In this document: positions 6,869 through 15,733 of the stretch, piece after piece
How the letters are laid out: every line of letters starts with the position of its first letter
How positions within the stretch are numbered: the first letter of the stretch is position 1
Source: Mageeibacillus sp. UBA3708
GTDB lineage: Bacteria > Bacillota > Clostridia > Saccharofermentanales > Saccharofermentanaceae
Assembly (NCBI GenBank): GCA_002371375.1
Contig: DFIB01000079.1
Span: 1-17,233, forward strand
Direction: 5' to 3'
Length of the DNA stretch: 17,233 nt
Notes under the pieces: model-generated
What the model saw: the letters and a program-made list of their open reading frames with translations, nothing else
Databases searched by the model: none
What the model was told of the DNA's origin: nothing
Program-made: the position numbers and the translations under genes

Positions 6869-6896
6869 TTGACAAACGTAAAGCAGATGATATAAT
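6869..6896 (+). promoter_or_regulatory. Consensus promoter of the histidine operon
   Basis: TTGACA (6869-6874) and TATAAT (6891-6896) are both perfect sigma-A hexamers, with a 16-base spacer. Transcription should start near 6903, giving a leader of only about 53 nt before hisZ. That is too short for a T-box or a peptide attenuator, so control most likely acts at initiation through the two palindromes that begin right after the -10. Confidence 0.85.
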
Positions 6897-6897
6897 A

Positions 6898-6913
6898 CTT
6901 TAGTCAACTAAAG
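6898..6913. promoter_or_regulatory. His operator, palindrome 1
   Basis: CTTTAGT (6898-6904) and ACTAAAG (6907-6913) form a perfect inverted repeat around CA. It begins one base after the -10 and spans the expected transcription start, a classic repressor position. Its core TAGTCAACTA differs at one base from the core of the E. coli TrpR operator (TAGTTAACTA, recalled). A TrpR-superfamily regulator such as the HisR/YerC proteins described for Firmicute his genes is therefore a reasonable but unproven candidate. Confidence 0.7.
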
Positions 6914-6931
6914 ACTTTAGCGTGCTAAAGT
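6914..6931. promoter_or_regulatory. His operator, palindrome 2
   Basis: ACTTTAGC (6914-6921) and GCTAAAGT (6924-6931) form a perfect inverted repeat around GT, immediately after palindrome 1. Both share the half-site CTTTAG-N4-CTAAAG, and their centres are 17 bp apart. Repetition of the same symmetric half-site twice in a row argues for two repressor dimers bound side by side over the start site. Confidence 0.7.
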
Positions 6932-6955
6932 AAATTACATTAAACGGAGAATGAC

Positions 6956-8155
6956 ATGAGCAACAATAAATTCTACACACCCGACGGGTTTACGGACCAG
7001 CTCCCCGAAGTCTGCGCTTTCAAGCGCGAGGCAGAAGGCAAGCTGCGTGAGATCTTCACCGGTAACGGATATCTGGAGATCGAGACTCCCGGCGTTGAGT
7101 ACAGCGACATATATACATCTACGGATCTCGTTCCGCAGGAGGAACTCTACAAGTTCTGCGACCAGAAGGGAAGGCTCCTCTGTGCCAGATATGACGGCAC
7201 CGTTCCCGCCGTAAGGTTTGCGGCAAATCTTTACAAAGATGAGCCCCTTCCGCTGAGATTATGCTATATCGAGAACATGTACCGTTTCAATCAGATGGGC
7301 GGCGGCAAGCAGAGCGGGTTTACGCAGGCGGGCGTCGAGTTCATGGGCGCTGCAGGAGCCGAAGCAGACAGCGAAGTAATCGCACTTGCCATTGAGTCTG
7401 CACTCGGCATCGGGATCAAGGATCTGCAGGTGTCGATAGGGCAGGTCAGGTTTTTTGACGGGCTCTCGAAGCAGTTCGGTTTCACTGATGAGATCAAAGA
7501 AAGGATCAGGAACGCCATCAATCAGAAGGATTCTGTTACGGTTGAGAACACTGCAAAGGAGATGGGACTGTCGCCGTCAGACGCTGAGACGCTCATGATG
7601 CTCATCGAGTGTCAGGGCGGATACGATGTGATAGAACAGTTCAGATCACGTGTCAGTTCCGAATGTGCGATAGATGCACTTGACAACCTCAAGTCTGTAC
7701 TTGATATCATGGATGAGTACGGATATCTCAAGTACATCACGGTTGACCTCGGCCTCATCGGAAGTGAGGACTATTACACAGGAATAATCTTCAAAGGATA
7801 TACATATGAAGTAGGCTTCCCGATCATCGGAGGAGGCAGATACGATAACGTGGCAGAGCTGTTCGGAAGGAAGATGGAGGCCGTCGGATTCTCGCTGTCG
7901 CTTACACTGACTGTCACGGCGCTGATGCGTCAGGGACTGGTTCTCGACAGGAAGACTGCCGCTGCGGTGGTAGGCTACGACAGGAATATCAAGGGCGCGA
8001 GAGCAAAGGCGATCGCACTTGCGAGGGCGCTCAGGGAGGATTACACTTCTGTCATCCTCGACAGCACCGGAATGAGCGAGGAGGAACTGGACAGGTACTG
8101 TGACCTCAACAATATTCCGGCTACATTTTTTGTGAATGAGGGGGACGAAGCATGA
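6956..8155 (+). CDS. hisZ: ATP phosphoribosyltransferase regulatory subunit HisZ
   Basis: HisZ is a catalytically inactive homologue of histidyl-tRNA synthetase. It assembles with short-form HisG and confers activity and histidine feedback on the first pathway enzyme. The 399 residues show a class II synthetase core: PDGFTDQLP near the N-terminus, [13 protein letters not shown], a motif-2-like segment around [16 protein letters not shown], and [13 protein letters not shown] near 290-302. The C-terminal anticodon-binding domain of a true synthetase appears short or absent. The next gene is a short HisG of 213 residues, the form that requires HisZ. GGAG at 6946-6949 lies 6 bases before the ATG. 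It is the first gene of the operon and overlaps hisG by four bases (ATGA). Confidence 0.93.
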   Translation: MSNNKFYTPDGFTDQLPEVCAFKREAEGKLREIFTGNGYLEIETPGVEYSDIYTSTDLVPQEELYKFCDQKGRLLCARYDGTVPAVRFAANLYKDEPLPLRLCYIENMYRFNQMGGGKQSGFTQAGVEFMGAAGAEADSEVIALAIESALGIGIKDLQVSIGQVRFFDGLSKQFGFTDEIKERIRNAINQKDSVTVENTAKEMGLSPSDAETLMMLIECQGGYDVIEQFRSRVSSECAIDALDNLKSVLDIMDEYGYLKYITVDLGLIGSEDYYTGIIFKGYTYEVGFPIIGGGRYDNVAELFGRKMEAVGFSLSLTLTVTALMRQGLVLDRKTAAAVVGYDRNIKGARAKAIALARALREDYTSVILDSTGMSEEELDRYCDLNNIPATFFVNEGDEA

Positions 8156-8793
8156 TAACCATAGCATTATCCAAAGGACGCCTTGCAGAGCAGGCACTGG
8201 ATATCCTTGAGGCTGCCGGATACGATGTCTCGGCCGGCAGGGAGAAATCGCGCAAGCTTATCCTCGAGGATGAGAAGACGGGTCTGAGGTTCATACTGGC
8301 CAAGCCCGCGGATGTACCCACATATGTGGAATACGGAGCTGCCGACCTCGGCGTCGTCGGCAAGGATACGCTTCTTGAGGAGGGCAGGGATCTGTACGAG
8401 GTAATAGATCTCGGTTTCGGAAAGTGCAGGATGTGCGTTGCAGGTCCCGCAGAGCTCAAGGGCAAGCTAGATACGATCCCGAACAAGAGGGTCGGAACGA
8501 AGTACCCGAACATAACGAGGCATTATTTCGAGGACGTGAAGAAGGAGAGCGTGGAGATCATAAAGCTGCACGGCTCGGTGGAATTAGGTCCCCTCATTGG
8601 CCTGTCCGAAGTCATCGTTGATATCGTTGAGTCGGGAAGAACGCTCTATGAGAACGGCCTGGACGTATTGGAGACGGTGGCAGATATATCGGCAAGAGTC
8701 GTCGTCAACCGGGTGTCGATGCAGATGAAGGCTGATGAGATTCGTCCGATGATCGCAAAGATAAGAGAACAGTTAGCAAAACAAGAGGTATAA
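8152..8793 (+). CDS. hisG: ATP phosphoribosyltransferase, catalytic subunit, short form
   Basis: HisG condenses ATP with PRPP to phosphoribosyl-ATP, the first and feedback-controlled step of histidine synthesis. At 213 residues it lacks the C-terminal regulatory ACT-like domain of long HisG (about 290-300 residues), consistent with dependence on the HisZ encoded just upstream. Motifs include [12 protein letters not shown] at the N-terminus, [13 protein letters not shown] in the first domain and the PRPP-binding segment [11 protein letters not shown]. Its ATG overlaps the hisZ stop, and hisD follows after one base. Confidence 0.95.
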   Translation: MITIALSKGRLAEQALDILEAAGYDVSAGREKSRKLILEDEKTGLRFILAKPADVPTYVEYGAADLGVVGKDTLLEEGRDLYEVIDLGFGKCRMCVAGPAELKGKLDTIPNKRVGTKYPNITRHYFEDVKKESVEIIKLHGSVELGPLIGLSEVIVDIVESGRTLYENGLDVLETVADISARVVVNRVSMQMKADEIRPMIAKIREQLAKQEV

Positions 8794-8794
8794 G

Positions 8795-10093
8795 ATGCGC
8801 TGCAGATTAATAGAAGGAACAAAAGAGAATCTTAAGGAAGTGTGCGAGCAGCTTGGACTCCGTAGCAAGATGCAGAAGTCGGATGTTGTTTCCATCGTTC
8901 AGGAAGTATTGGATGATATCAGGGAGAACGGCGATGAAGCAGTTCTGAAATATACAAAACAATTCGACGGTGCGGATCTTACGCCTGACACGATGAGAGT
9001 GACACAGGCAGAGATCGACAGTGCGATAAATGAGATAGAACCTGATCTTCTCAGGATCATAAAGAAGGCTTCCGGGAACATCAGGACTTTCCACGAGAGA
9101 CAGCGTGAGGAAGGCTTTATGATGGATACTGCCAAAGGTTCGAAGATCGGTGTGAGAGTAAGGCCTCTGGCTACTGCCGGCGTATATGTCCCGGGCGGTA
9201 CGGCACCTCTGCCTTCAACTGTATTGATGGACGTTATCCCCGCATCTGTTGCGGGAGTTAAGAGAATAGTTTTCTGCACACCTCCGCGCAGGGACGGGAC
9301 AATAGCTCCGGTAATCCTCGCAGCGGCTTCAATAGCAGGAGCAACGGAGATCTACAAGGTAGGCGGAGCACAGGCTATAGGTGCAATGGCTTACGGAACT
9401 GATACAATACCGCGCGTTGATAAGATATGCGGTCCGGGCAACATCTTCGTAAATACGGCAAAGAGGCTTGTCTACGGCCAGGTTGATATCGATATGTTCG
9501 CAGGGCCTTCGGAGATCCTTATCATAGCGGACAAGACTGCCAATCCCGAGTTTGTTGCTGCTGATATGTTGTCGCAGGCAGAGCACGACAAGATCGCTTC
9601 GGCGATAGTCCTTACGGACGACAGGTCTCTTGCGGAGAAGGTTCTGGAGTCGGTCGACAGGAGATCCGATGCGGCATCGCGAAAGGAGATCCTCGAGAGC
9701 TCTCTTCAGACATACTGTGCAATAATCGCGTGCGATGCTCTTGATACTGCAGTCTCTTTCTCGGAGGAGATCGCACCCGAACATCTGGAGCTCTGTGTGG
9801 CAGATCCTGAGGCAATGCTGGACAAGATCAATAATGCAGGCGCGGTATTCCTCGGGAATTATTCGCCGGAGCCACTGGGAGACTACTTCGCAGGACCTAA
9901 TCACACTCTTCCCACATCGGGAACGTCGAGGTTCTTCTCGCCGCTCAACACGGGGGATTTCTATAAGAAGATGAGCGTGATCAACTACAATGAGGAATCG
10001 CTCAGAGAGGTATATGAGGATGTGGCAAAGTTTGCCGACAGCGAAGGACTTACATGTCACGCAGAATCGCTCAGAACAAGGTTTAACAGATGA
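8795..10093 (+). CDS. hisD: Histidinol dehydrogenase
   Basis: HisD performs the last two oxidations, L-histidinol to L-histidinal to L-histidine, with NAD and a zinc ion. The 432 residues include YVPGGTAPLPSTVLMDVIPA, GGAQAIGAMAYGT and CGPGNIFVNTAKR. The expected zinc ligands are all present by pattern: Q261 and H264 in SQAEHD, D363 in GDYFAGPNH, and H422 near the C-terminus. The catalytic pair E329-H330 is in APEHLEL. It starts one base after hisG, with an AGAGG ribosome-binding site inside the end of hisG, and its stop overlaps the hisC ATG. Confidence 0.96.
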   Translation: MRCRLIEGTKENLKEVCEQLGLRSKMQKSDVVSIVQEVLDDIRENGDEAVLKYTKQFDGADLTPDTMRVTQAEIDSAINEIEPDLLRIIKKASGNIRTFHERQREEGFMMDTAKGSKIGVRVRPLATAGVYVPGGTAPLPSTVLMDVIPASVAGVKRIVFCTPPRRDGTIAPVILAAASIAGATEIYKVGGAQAIGAMAYGTDTIPRVDKICGPGNIFVNTAKRLVYGQVDIDMFAGPSEILIIADKTANPEFVAADMLSQAEHDKIASAIVLTDDRSLAEKVLESVDRRSDAASRKEILESSLQTYCAIIACDALDTAVSFSEEIAPEHLELCVADPEAMLDKINNAGAVFLGNYSPEPLGDYFAGPNHTLPTSGTSRFFSPLNTGDFYKKMSVINYNEESLREVYEDVAKFADSEGLTCHAESLRTRFNR

Positions 10094-11172
10094 GTAAATA
10101 CTGGAATAAAAAGATAAATCAGGCGCAGCCCTATGTGGCCGGCGAGCAGCCGAAGCCCGGGCAGAAGGTTATAAAGCTTAATACGAATGAGAATCCGTAT
10201 CCGCCTTCGCCCGCAGTCCGCAAGGTTCTGGATGAATTTGACATAGCAGATCTGAGGCTCTATCCGAATACGGGTTCCGATATCGTAAGGGAAGCAGTCG
10301 CAAAGGTTTACGGTATAACGGCCGATAATGTCTTTGTGGGCAACGGCTCGGACGAAGTGCTGGCATTGTGCTGGCAGACCTTCTTTGAGAAAGAATACAA
10401 CACGGGTAAATCTGTGCTCGTTCCTGACATCAGCTACAGCTTCTACCCGGTATTCTCATCCTTCTATGACGTCAGATGCGAGAGTGTTCCGCTTCGTGAG
10501 GGGTTCTGTCTGGAACCTGACGATTACTGCGGCAGGGACTGCTGCGGAATCGCTTTCGCGAATCCCAATGCGCCCACGGCAAGACTTATCACGCTGAATG
10601 ATATCAGGAAGATCCTTGATGCCAATCCGGATGTACCGGTCCTGGTTGATGAGGCATATGCAGATTTTGCAGAAGGCTATACAAGTGCGGCATCACTTAT
10701 CGGTGAGTATAAGAACCTCATCGTAACCATGACGCTCTCAAAGTCCTACAGCCTCGCAGGGATCAGAATGGGATTTGCGATGGGTGATGAGGAGCTTATC
10801 ACGGGGCTTACAATGGCAAGGGATTCCTTCAATTCATATCCCGGCGACAGAGTGGCACAGAAGGTTGCTGAAGCGGCACTTCTGGACAGGGACTACTGGG
10901 AGAAGACGAGGCAGGCGATAATTAAGACACGCCGGCAGACATCAGATGCGCTCAGGGATCTCGGGTTCGAACTGACGGATTCCCAGGCGAATTTTGTGTG
11001 GGCAAAGCCCCCGAAGCAAATTGACGCACAAACGTTATACAACAGCCTCAAATCTAAGGGTATACTGATAAGGTACTTTAGTAAACCCGTCATCAACGAA
11101 TATCTGAGGATCACGATAGGAACCGATGACGAGATGGAAGCTTTGATTAATGCGATAAGAGAGGAGCTGTGA
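10090..11172 (+). CDS. hisC: Histidinol-phosphate aminotransferase
   Basis: HisC is a PLP-dependent fold-type I aminotransferase that converts imidazole acetol-phosphate and glutamate to histidinol-phosphate. The 360 residues show [12 protein letters not shown] near the N-terminus, GNGSDEVL (PLP-phosphate region), ANPNAPT, DEAYADF with D187, and [15 protein letters not shown] with the Schiff-base lysine K218. A cysteine-rich stretch around 138-152 (including DCCGIAF) is a little unusual. The start overlaps hisD by four bases, and hisB begins four bases after the stop. Confidence 0.95.
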   Translation: MSKYWNKKINQAQPYVAGEQPKPGQKVIKLNTNENPYPPSPAVRKVLDEFDIADLRLYPNTGSDIVREAVAKVYGITADNVFVGNGSDEVLALCWQTFFEKEYNTGKSVLVPDISYSFYPVFSSFYDVRCESVPLREGFCLEPDDYCGRDCCGIAFANPNAPTARLITLNDIRKILDANPDVPVLVDEAYADFAEGYTSAASLIGEYKNLIVTMTLSKSYSLAGIRMGFAMGDEELITGLTMARDSFNSYPGDRVAQKVAEAALLDRDYWEKTRQAIIKTRRQTSDALRDLGFELTDSQANFVWAKPPKQIDAQTLYNSLKSKGILIRYFSKPVINEYLRITIGTDDEMEALINAIREEL

Positions 11173-11176
11173 AGAT

Positions 11177-11767
11177 ATGGCACGTACCGGTGAGATCAAG
11201 AGGACCACAAAGGAAACAGATATCAGCGTATGGATCGACCTTGACGGCAAGGGCGAGAGCACAGTAAATACGGGCATCGGCTTCTTTGATCACATGCTTA
11301 CGGCATTGTCAAAGCACTCCGGTATCGATATGAAGATTACATGCAAGGGAGACCTCGAGGTTGATGCGCATCATTCAGTCGAGGATGTCGGTATCGCTTT
11401 GGGCAAAGCATTTGATCAGGCATTGGGCGACAAGAAAGGTATTACCAGATTCGGTTCTGCTGCTATTCCTCTTGATGAAGCTTTATCAAGAGCAGTCGTT
11501 GATGTATCAGGAAGAGCATTCATTGTATTCGATGCGGAATTTGCAGGTGACATGTGCGGAACTATGGATACGCAGCTCTTCGAAGAATTCTTCAGGAGCT
11601 TTGCCTACAATGCCAATATTACACTCCACGTTCAGAACCTTTACGGAGTAAATGACCACCACAAGGCCGAGTCCATGTTCAAGGCGACGGCAAGAGCATT
11701 GAGACAGGCAGTCGGCATAGACGAGAGATTTGCCGGTCAGGTAGTATCGACGAAGGGTGTGCTGTGA
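11177..11767 (+). CDS. hisB: Imidazoleglycerol-phosphate dehydratase (monofunctional)
   Basis: HisB dehydrates imidazole glycerol phosphate to imidazole acetol phosphate, using manganese. The 196-residue length is that of the monofunctional enzyme; the histidinol-phosphatase domain found in enterobacterial HisB is absent. Metal-binding His clusters are visible: FFDHML (H40), DAHHSVED (H65-H66) and VNDHHKAE (H161-H162). GAGGAG at 11161-11166 serves as ribosome-binding site. The stop codon overlaps the GTG of the following membrane-protein gene. Confidence 0.96.
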   Translation: MARTGEIKRTTKETDISVWIDLDGKGESTVNTGIGFFDHMLTALSKHSGIDMKITCKGDLEVDAHHSVEDVGIALGKAFDQALGDKKGITRFGSAAIPLDEALSRAVVDVSGRAFIVFDAEFAGDMCGTMDTQLFEEFFRSFAYNANITLHVQNLYGVNDHHKAESMFKATARALRQAVGIDERFAGQVVSTKGVL

Positions 11768-13446
11768 AGTCCTCCGGGAATGGCAATATTAAATACCGTT
11801 ATTATCTTCTTGCCGCATATGGCGTACTGTTTATTGTCGGGCTCATATCCCTTGTATGGAAATGCAGATACGGGTTCCCTTATGAAGAGTCATTCTATGT
11901 AAATACCGCTTACAGATTCGTAAAGGGTGATCTTCCGATAATCCATGAGTGGCACATGTCCCAGATTTCATTTATCTATCTTGAACCGGTCGTGGCACTT
12001 TATCTGAAGATTAAGGGTAGTACGGAAGGTATTATGCTGTTCATGAGATATGCATTTACTATGTCATGGAGCATTTTTGCATTGTTTGTTTTTCTCAGGA
12101 TCAGAAAGATTTCACTTCCTGCAGCTTCGACTGTTAGCCTTATTATGCTGATGTATACCCCTGCAGGACAGATGGCGCTGTACTACAATTCCATAGGAAT
12201 AATGACCCTACTGGCTTCGTGTCTTATTCTGACTACCGCTGAGAAGGTAAAACCTCTTCAATATGTATCAGCAGGTATTCTCTACGCCATATCCGTAACC
12301 TGTTGTCCCTTTTTGGCGGTTCTGTTCATTCCGGTTGCTGTCCTCATGATCAGGGATATCATACGCAAACGGGTTCGCGAGAGCATCTGGCTATGGACCT
12401 CTCTCGGGGTACTGATGATGTTTATTGCATTCATCATCTTTTTCCTTGTGAGAGCGCCTATAGGGAGCTATATTGATATGTTCCCCATTATACTCAATGA
12501 CAGTGAACATGCTTGGAGCATCTTCGATAAGACTATAGATTACTTTGGATCTGTCATAGAGGTCATGATACCGGCGGGTGTATTGACGTTTATGATGGTG
12601 CTCGTAATCGTGTTTGCATGTGTCAAGAAGGATAACAAGAGCAGGAGATACGGCCTGATAGCCATCTGTATGCTCACTTTGTTTATGCAGCTGTCATTTG
12701 CTTTGCTGAACAATCTGATCAACTATTATATGTTTGCACCGATGTTCCTGGGAATGTACTGCTTCGTCTGCCTCAGGGATGATATCAACCGCAGGGTGTT
12801 TTGGTTTGTTTGGATCCCGGGAGCAGTATATACGGTATGCTTGCATCTGTCATCCAATATGAGGTTTGTCGCAATATCTTCTGCCGCCTCTGTTGCTACG
12901 GTTGCAGGGTTGGTCATGGGTGTAAGGTATGCGCTTTATATCAAAGAGAAGGAGACAGAAAGAAAAGTAAGAACAGCTGTAATCGTTGCAATATCCGCAG
13001 TTATATTGCTCCAGCTCGGACTTGTAGCGGAAAGACGCATCAGATATGTGTTTGGTGCACAGGATATAGCGCTTACCACTGAGCTTCTTGATTGTGGGAT
13101 AGCAGACGGCATATACGAGACTCCTGAATGGAAGGATTTTTACGAAACAAAACTCAAAGTAACCAGTGAACTCAAGAGTGATGATATCGGGAATGTCCTG
13201 ATAGTATCTTCGGAATGGTGGATGTACCTCGAATCCGGTAAAGGTTTTGCCAGCTATACGACATGGACTCCGATTCTCAATCCGTCCACACTCGACAGAT
13301 ACTACAATTTGTATCCTGACAGAAGGCCTGATGCAATATACATTGATCCTGATTATGCAGATCTTTTACCCCAGTTCGAACTTCAACATTTCGGCGGAGG
13401 AAAGACTGCTGATGGCGGTTATATTTTGTACCCTCGTGAGTCTTGA
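11764..13446 (+). CDS. Polytopic membrane protein, possible GT-C-type glycosyltransferase
   Basis: I do not recognise the family. This 560-residue protein has roughly 11-13 hydrophobic segments: 13-32, several between 66 and 197, 207-229, 264-287, 297-336, 344-361, 368-390 and 402-421. A soluble C-terminal part of about 140 residues follows (422-560), rich in Trp/Tyr/Asp. The first non-membrane loop (33-66) holds an acidic pair E41-E42 and HEWH (61-64), reminiscent of the acidic first-loop motif of GT-C glycosyltransferases, and the overall layout also fits that fold. The GTG start overlaps the hisB stop (GTGA), so it is translationally coupled into the his operon although no histidine role is evident. 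Its sequence looks more AT-rich and less codon-biased than its neighbours, consistent with later insertion. Confidence 0.6.
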   Translation: MKSSGNGNIKYRYYLLAAYGVLFIVGLISLVWKCRYGFPYEESFYVNTAYRFVKGDLPIIHEWHMSQISFIYLEPVVALYLKIKGSTEGIMLFMRYAFTMSWSIFALFVFLRIRKISLPAASTVSLIMLMYTPAGQMALYYNSIGIMTLLASCLILTTAEKVKPLQYVSAGILYAISVTCCPFLAVLFIPVAVLMIRDIIRKRVRESIWLWTSLGVLMMFIAFIIFFLVRAPIGSYIDMFPIILNDSEHAWSIFDKTIDYFGSVIEVMIPAGVLTFMMVLVIVFACVKKDNKSRRYGLIAICMLTLFMQLSFALLNNLINYYMFAPMFLGMYCFVCLRDDINRRVFWFVWIPGAVYTVCLHLSSNMRFVAISSAASVATVAGLVMGVRYALYIKEKETERKVRTAVIVAISAVILLQLGLVAERRIRYVFGAQDIALTTELLDCGIADGIYETPEWKDFYETKLKVTSELKSDDIGNVLIVSSEWWMYLESGKGFASYTTWTPILNPSTLDRYYNLYPDRRPDAIYIDPDYADLLPQFELQHFGGGKTADGGYILYPRES

Positions 13447-13471
13447 TTTAATCGTTCCTATCATTCATAAT
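13443..13471 (+). promoter_or_regulatory. Weak candidate internal promoter before purC
   Basis: TTGATT (13443-13448) and CATAAT (13466-13471) are separated by 17 bases. It overlaps the end of the membrane-protein gene and lies about 40 bases before the purC ATG, in the longest gap inside the operon. The first -10 base is non-consensus. If real, it would let purC and the distal his genes be expressed independently of the his operator. Confidence 0.3.
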
Positions 13472-13496
13472 TGCTATATTGCAAATTATTCCTTTG

Positions 13497-13504
13497 AAGG
13501 AGGA
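13497..13504 (+). promoter_or_regulatory. Strong Shine-Dalgarno that sets the purC start
   Basis: AAGGAGGA ends 7 bases before the ATG at 13512. The reading frame is open further upstream to a TTG at 13479, but that start would translate through this ribosome-binding site and add residues not typical of PurC. The ATG at 13512 is therefore preferred. Confidence 0.85.
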
Positions 13505-13511
13505 TAAATAT

Positions 13512-14393
13512 ATGTTGATCAAAGACACAGATTTCATTGACATGCCGGTGTTTATCAAGGGCAAGGTGCGTAACGTTTACGACCTGGGAGATTCTCTCCT
13601 CATGATCGTTACCGACAGGATCTCGGCTTTCGACGTGGTGTTCGACGAGCTCATTCCCGATAAGGGCAAGGTTCTGTCCTCAATCTCGGCTTTCTGGTTT
13701 GACTTCACAAAGGATATCATCCCCAACCATGTAATTACAACAGATCCCAAGGAGTATCCTATGGGCCTTGACAAGTACGAGGAGGAGCTCAAGGGCAGAT
13801 CCATGCTCGTCAAGAAGGTCAAGATGCTCCCCGCAGAGTGCATCGTAAGAGGATACCTCGAAGGTTCTGCTCTTAAGGAATACAAGAAGAGCGGCACGGT
13901 CGGCGGCATCAAGATGCCTGATGGACTGCGCCAGGGCGATAAGCTCCCTGAACCTCTTTTCACTCCTTCCACAAAGGAGGAAGAGGGACACGATATCAAC
14001 ATCACTTATGAGCAGCTCATTGAGAAGCTTGGCGAAGAGGATGCAAAGGCTTTGAGAGATGCGTCCATTGCGCTCTACAACAAGGTATCAGAATATGCTC
14101 TTACAAAGGGATTGATCCTGGCTGATACAAAATTCGAATTCGGTAAGATCGACGGCAAGCTCGTGGTGGCTGATGAGATGTTTACACCTGACTCCTCAAG
14201 ATTCTGGGATCTTAACGACTACGAGCCCGGCAGGGCACAGAAGAGCTTTGACAAGCAGTATTTGAGGGAGTGGCTCGAGACTCTAGACTGGGACAAGACA
14301 TATCCCGCACCCACTCTCCCTGAGGAGATCATCAACAAGACTGCTGAGAAGTACCGTGAGTGTTATTCACGTATTACAGGAAAGGAAATCTGA
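13512..14393 (+). CDS. purC: Phosphoribosylaminoimidazole-succinocarboxamide synthase (SAICAR synthetase)
   Basis: PurC joins CAIR and aspartate, using ATP, to make SAICAR in purine synthesis. From the ATG at 13512 it has 293 residues, the longer family form. Motifs are GKVRNVYDLG (17-26), TDRISAFDVVF (34-44), ECIVRGYLEGSALKEY (109-124), LFTPSTKEEEGHD (149-161), ADTKFEFGK (204-212) and VVADEMFTPDSSRFW (218-232). It sits inside the his operon, four bases before hisH. The link makes sense: HisF/HisH release AICAR, the purine intermediate formed from the PurC product by PurB. No other pur gene is in the window. Confidence 0.95.
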   Translation: MLIKDTDFIDMPVFIKGKVRNVYDLGDSLLMIVTDRISAFDVVFDELIPDKGKVLSSISAFWFDFTKDIIPNHVITTDPKEYPMGLDKYEEELKGRSMLVKKVKMLPAECIVRGYLEGSALKEYKKSGTVGGIKMPDGLRQGDKLPEPLFTPSTKEEEGHDINITYEQLIEKLGEEDAKALRDASIALYNKVSEYALTKGLILADTKFEFGKIDGKLVVADEMFTPDSSRFWDLNDYEPGRAQKSFDKQYLREWLETLDWDKTYPAPTLPEEIINKTAEKYRECYSRITGKEI

Positions 14394-14396
14394 TAT

Positions 14397-15023
14397 TTGA
14401 TAGCCATAGTCGACTACAAGATGGGCAACCTCGCATCGGTTAAGAAGGCGCTCGCCGCGCTCCATTACGATGCAGTCATAACATCCGATCCGCAGATTAT
14501 CGCTGATGCAGACGGCGTTATCCTTCCGGGGGTCGGCGCTTTCGCACCCGCGATGGCTAACCTTAAGGAAGCGGGGCTGGATGATGCTGTTAAGAAGGCG
14601 GTTGATTCCGGGAAGCCTTTTCTCGGGATATGCCTCGGGATGCAGCTTTTGTTCGACGGTTCTGAGGAGGGCGCTTCGAGAGGTGGCTTTATTGAAGGAC
14701 TCGGGATCATTCCCGGTAAAGTGCTTAAGTTCCCTGCACCGGAGACTACCGATAGAGGTCTCAAGGTCCCCCAGATGGGATGGAATGACCTTAAGGATGT
14801 AAAGGGAAGTCTCCTCTGTGAGGGAGATTACGTTTATTTTGTACATTCCTTCTACTGCGCTCCCGATGACGGTAATGTGGTTGCAGCGAGGGCGGAATAC
14901 GGTATCAGGTATTGCTGTGCCGTTGAGAAGGACAATATCTTTGCCACGCAGTTCCACCCGGAGAAGAGCGGTGAGGTGGGCTTGGCGATCCTGGCCAAGT
15001 TCGCAAGGAGGACAAGATCATGA
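14397..15023 (+). CDS. hisH: Imidazole glycerol phosphate synthase, glutaminase subunit HisH
   Basis: HisH hydrolyses glutamine and channels ammonia to HisF. The 208-residue class I glutamine amidotransferase has nucleophile C79 in FLGICLGMQLLF, the oxyanion segment PGVGAFAPAM, and H187 and E189 in TQFHPEKSG. The start is TTG at 14397: the frame is closed by a stop at 14391, and starting there gives the family N-terminus MIAIVDYKMGNLASV. AAAGGA at 14381-14386, inside the end of purC, is the likely ribosome-binding site. The stop overlaps the hisA ATG by four bases. Confidence 0.95.
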   Translation: MIAIVDYKMGNLASVKKALAALHYDAVITSDPQIIADADGVILPGVGAFAPAMANLKEAGLDDAVKKAVDSGKPFLGICLGMQLLFDGSEEGASRGGFIEGLGIIPGKVLKFPAPETTDRGLKVPQMGWNDLKDVKGSLLCEGDYVYFVHSFYCAPDDGNVVAARAEYGIRYCCAVEKDNIFATQFHPEKSGEVGLAILAKFARRTRS

Positions 15024-15733
15024 TAATACTTCCTGCCATTGACCTGCTGGGCGGCAGATGCGTAAGGCTCAAGCAGGGCAGATACGATGATGTGACAGTA
15101 TATAACGAAGATCCGCTGGCACAGGCTTATGAATTCAAGGACGCCGGCGCCTCATGGATCCACATTGTGGATCTTGATGCTGCCAAGTCCGGGATTCCGA
15201 CGAATCATGAGATCATCAAGGAGATTGCCGTCAAGACAGGTCTTAAGGTCGATACAGGCGGAGGTATCCGTAATATGGATACGCTGACAAGTCTTATCGA
15301 GGAATACGGGGTATCACGCTGCGTGCTCGGCACTTCGGCCATCAAGGACCGCCCTTTCACTGAGAAAGCTTTGGCAAAGTATGGCAGTAAGATAGCCATC
15401 GGCATCGATGCCAAAGGCGGTGAAGTTGCCGTTGACGGTTGGACATCGGGAAGCGGCGTAAGGGCGGTGGATTTTGCGCTGACGATGAAGTCGCTTGGCG
15501 CCACAACGGTAGTATTCACTGATATTGCAAGGGACGGAATGCTTACCGGGCCCGCATTCGATGCAACAAAAGAGATGGTGGACAGGACAGGACTTGATAT
15601 CATCGCTTCAGGCGGAATAGGCTCTGATGAGGACATATTCCGCATAAAGGAGAGCGGTGCTGCCGGAGTTATCGTCGGCAAGGCATACTACGAGGGAAGG
15701 GTGGATCTCAGGAAATGCTTACAAAACGTATAA
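15020..15733 (+). CDS. hisA: ProFAR isomerase (phosphoribosylformimino-AICAR-P isomerase)
   Basis: HisA is a (beta-alpha)8-barrel isomerase that opens the ribose of ProFAR to give PRFAR, the HisF/HisH substrate. The 237 residues show [17 protein letters not shown] with catalytic D8, [18 protein letters not shown] with the second catalytic acid D130, [12 protein letters not shown], and [10 protein letters not shown] with phosphate-binding glycines. It starts within the hisH stop and overlaps the next gene, hisF/hisI, by 19 bases in another frame, so the HisA C-terminus and the HisF N-terminus share DNA. Confidence 0.95.
   Translation: MIILPAIDLLGGRCVRLKQGRYDDVTVYNEDPLAQAYEFKDAGASWIHIVDLDAAKSGIPTNHEIIKEIAVKTGLKVDTGGGIRNMDTLTSLIEEYGVSRCVLGTSAIKDRPFTEKALAKYGSKIAIGIDAKGGEVAVDGWTSGSGVRAVDFALTMKSLGATTVVFTDIARDGMLTGPAFDATKEMVDRTGLDIIASGGIGSDEDIFRIKESGAAGVIVGKAYYEGRVDLRKCLQNV

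Noticed and set aside
6684..6872. Plus-strand small open frame of 62 codons across the toxin-antitoxin and his promoter region
   Set aside because: It overlaps the antitoxin gene and both promoters, has no ribosome-binding site, and its Phe/Cys/His-rich translation looks like noise.
6897..6955. T-box riboswitch or his leader-peptide attenuator before hisZ
   Set aside because: The leader is about 53 nt, with no T-box sequence, no terminator hairpin and no run of His codons. The palindromes begin at the -10 and fit DNA operators instead.
9329..10060. Minus-strand open frame opposite hisD (243 codons)
   Set aside because: It is fully covered by hisD, has no Shine-Dalgarno, and its composition is that of an antisense shadow.
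11069..11083. ACTTTAGTAAACC inside hisC resembling the his operator half-site
   Set aside because: Only one half-site is present, without the matching CTAAAG arm, and it is within coding sequence. A chance match is most likely.
13479..13511. Upstream TTG start for purC at 13479
   Set aside because: It would translate through the AAGGAGGA ribosome-binding site at 13497-13504 and add eleven residues not typical of PurC. The ATG at 13512 has ideal spacing.
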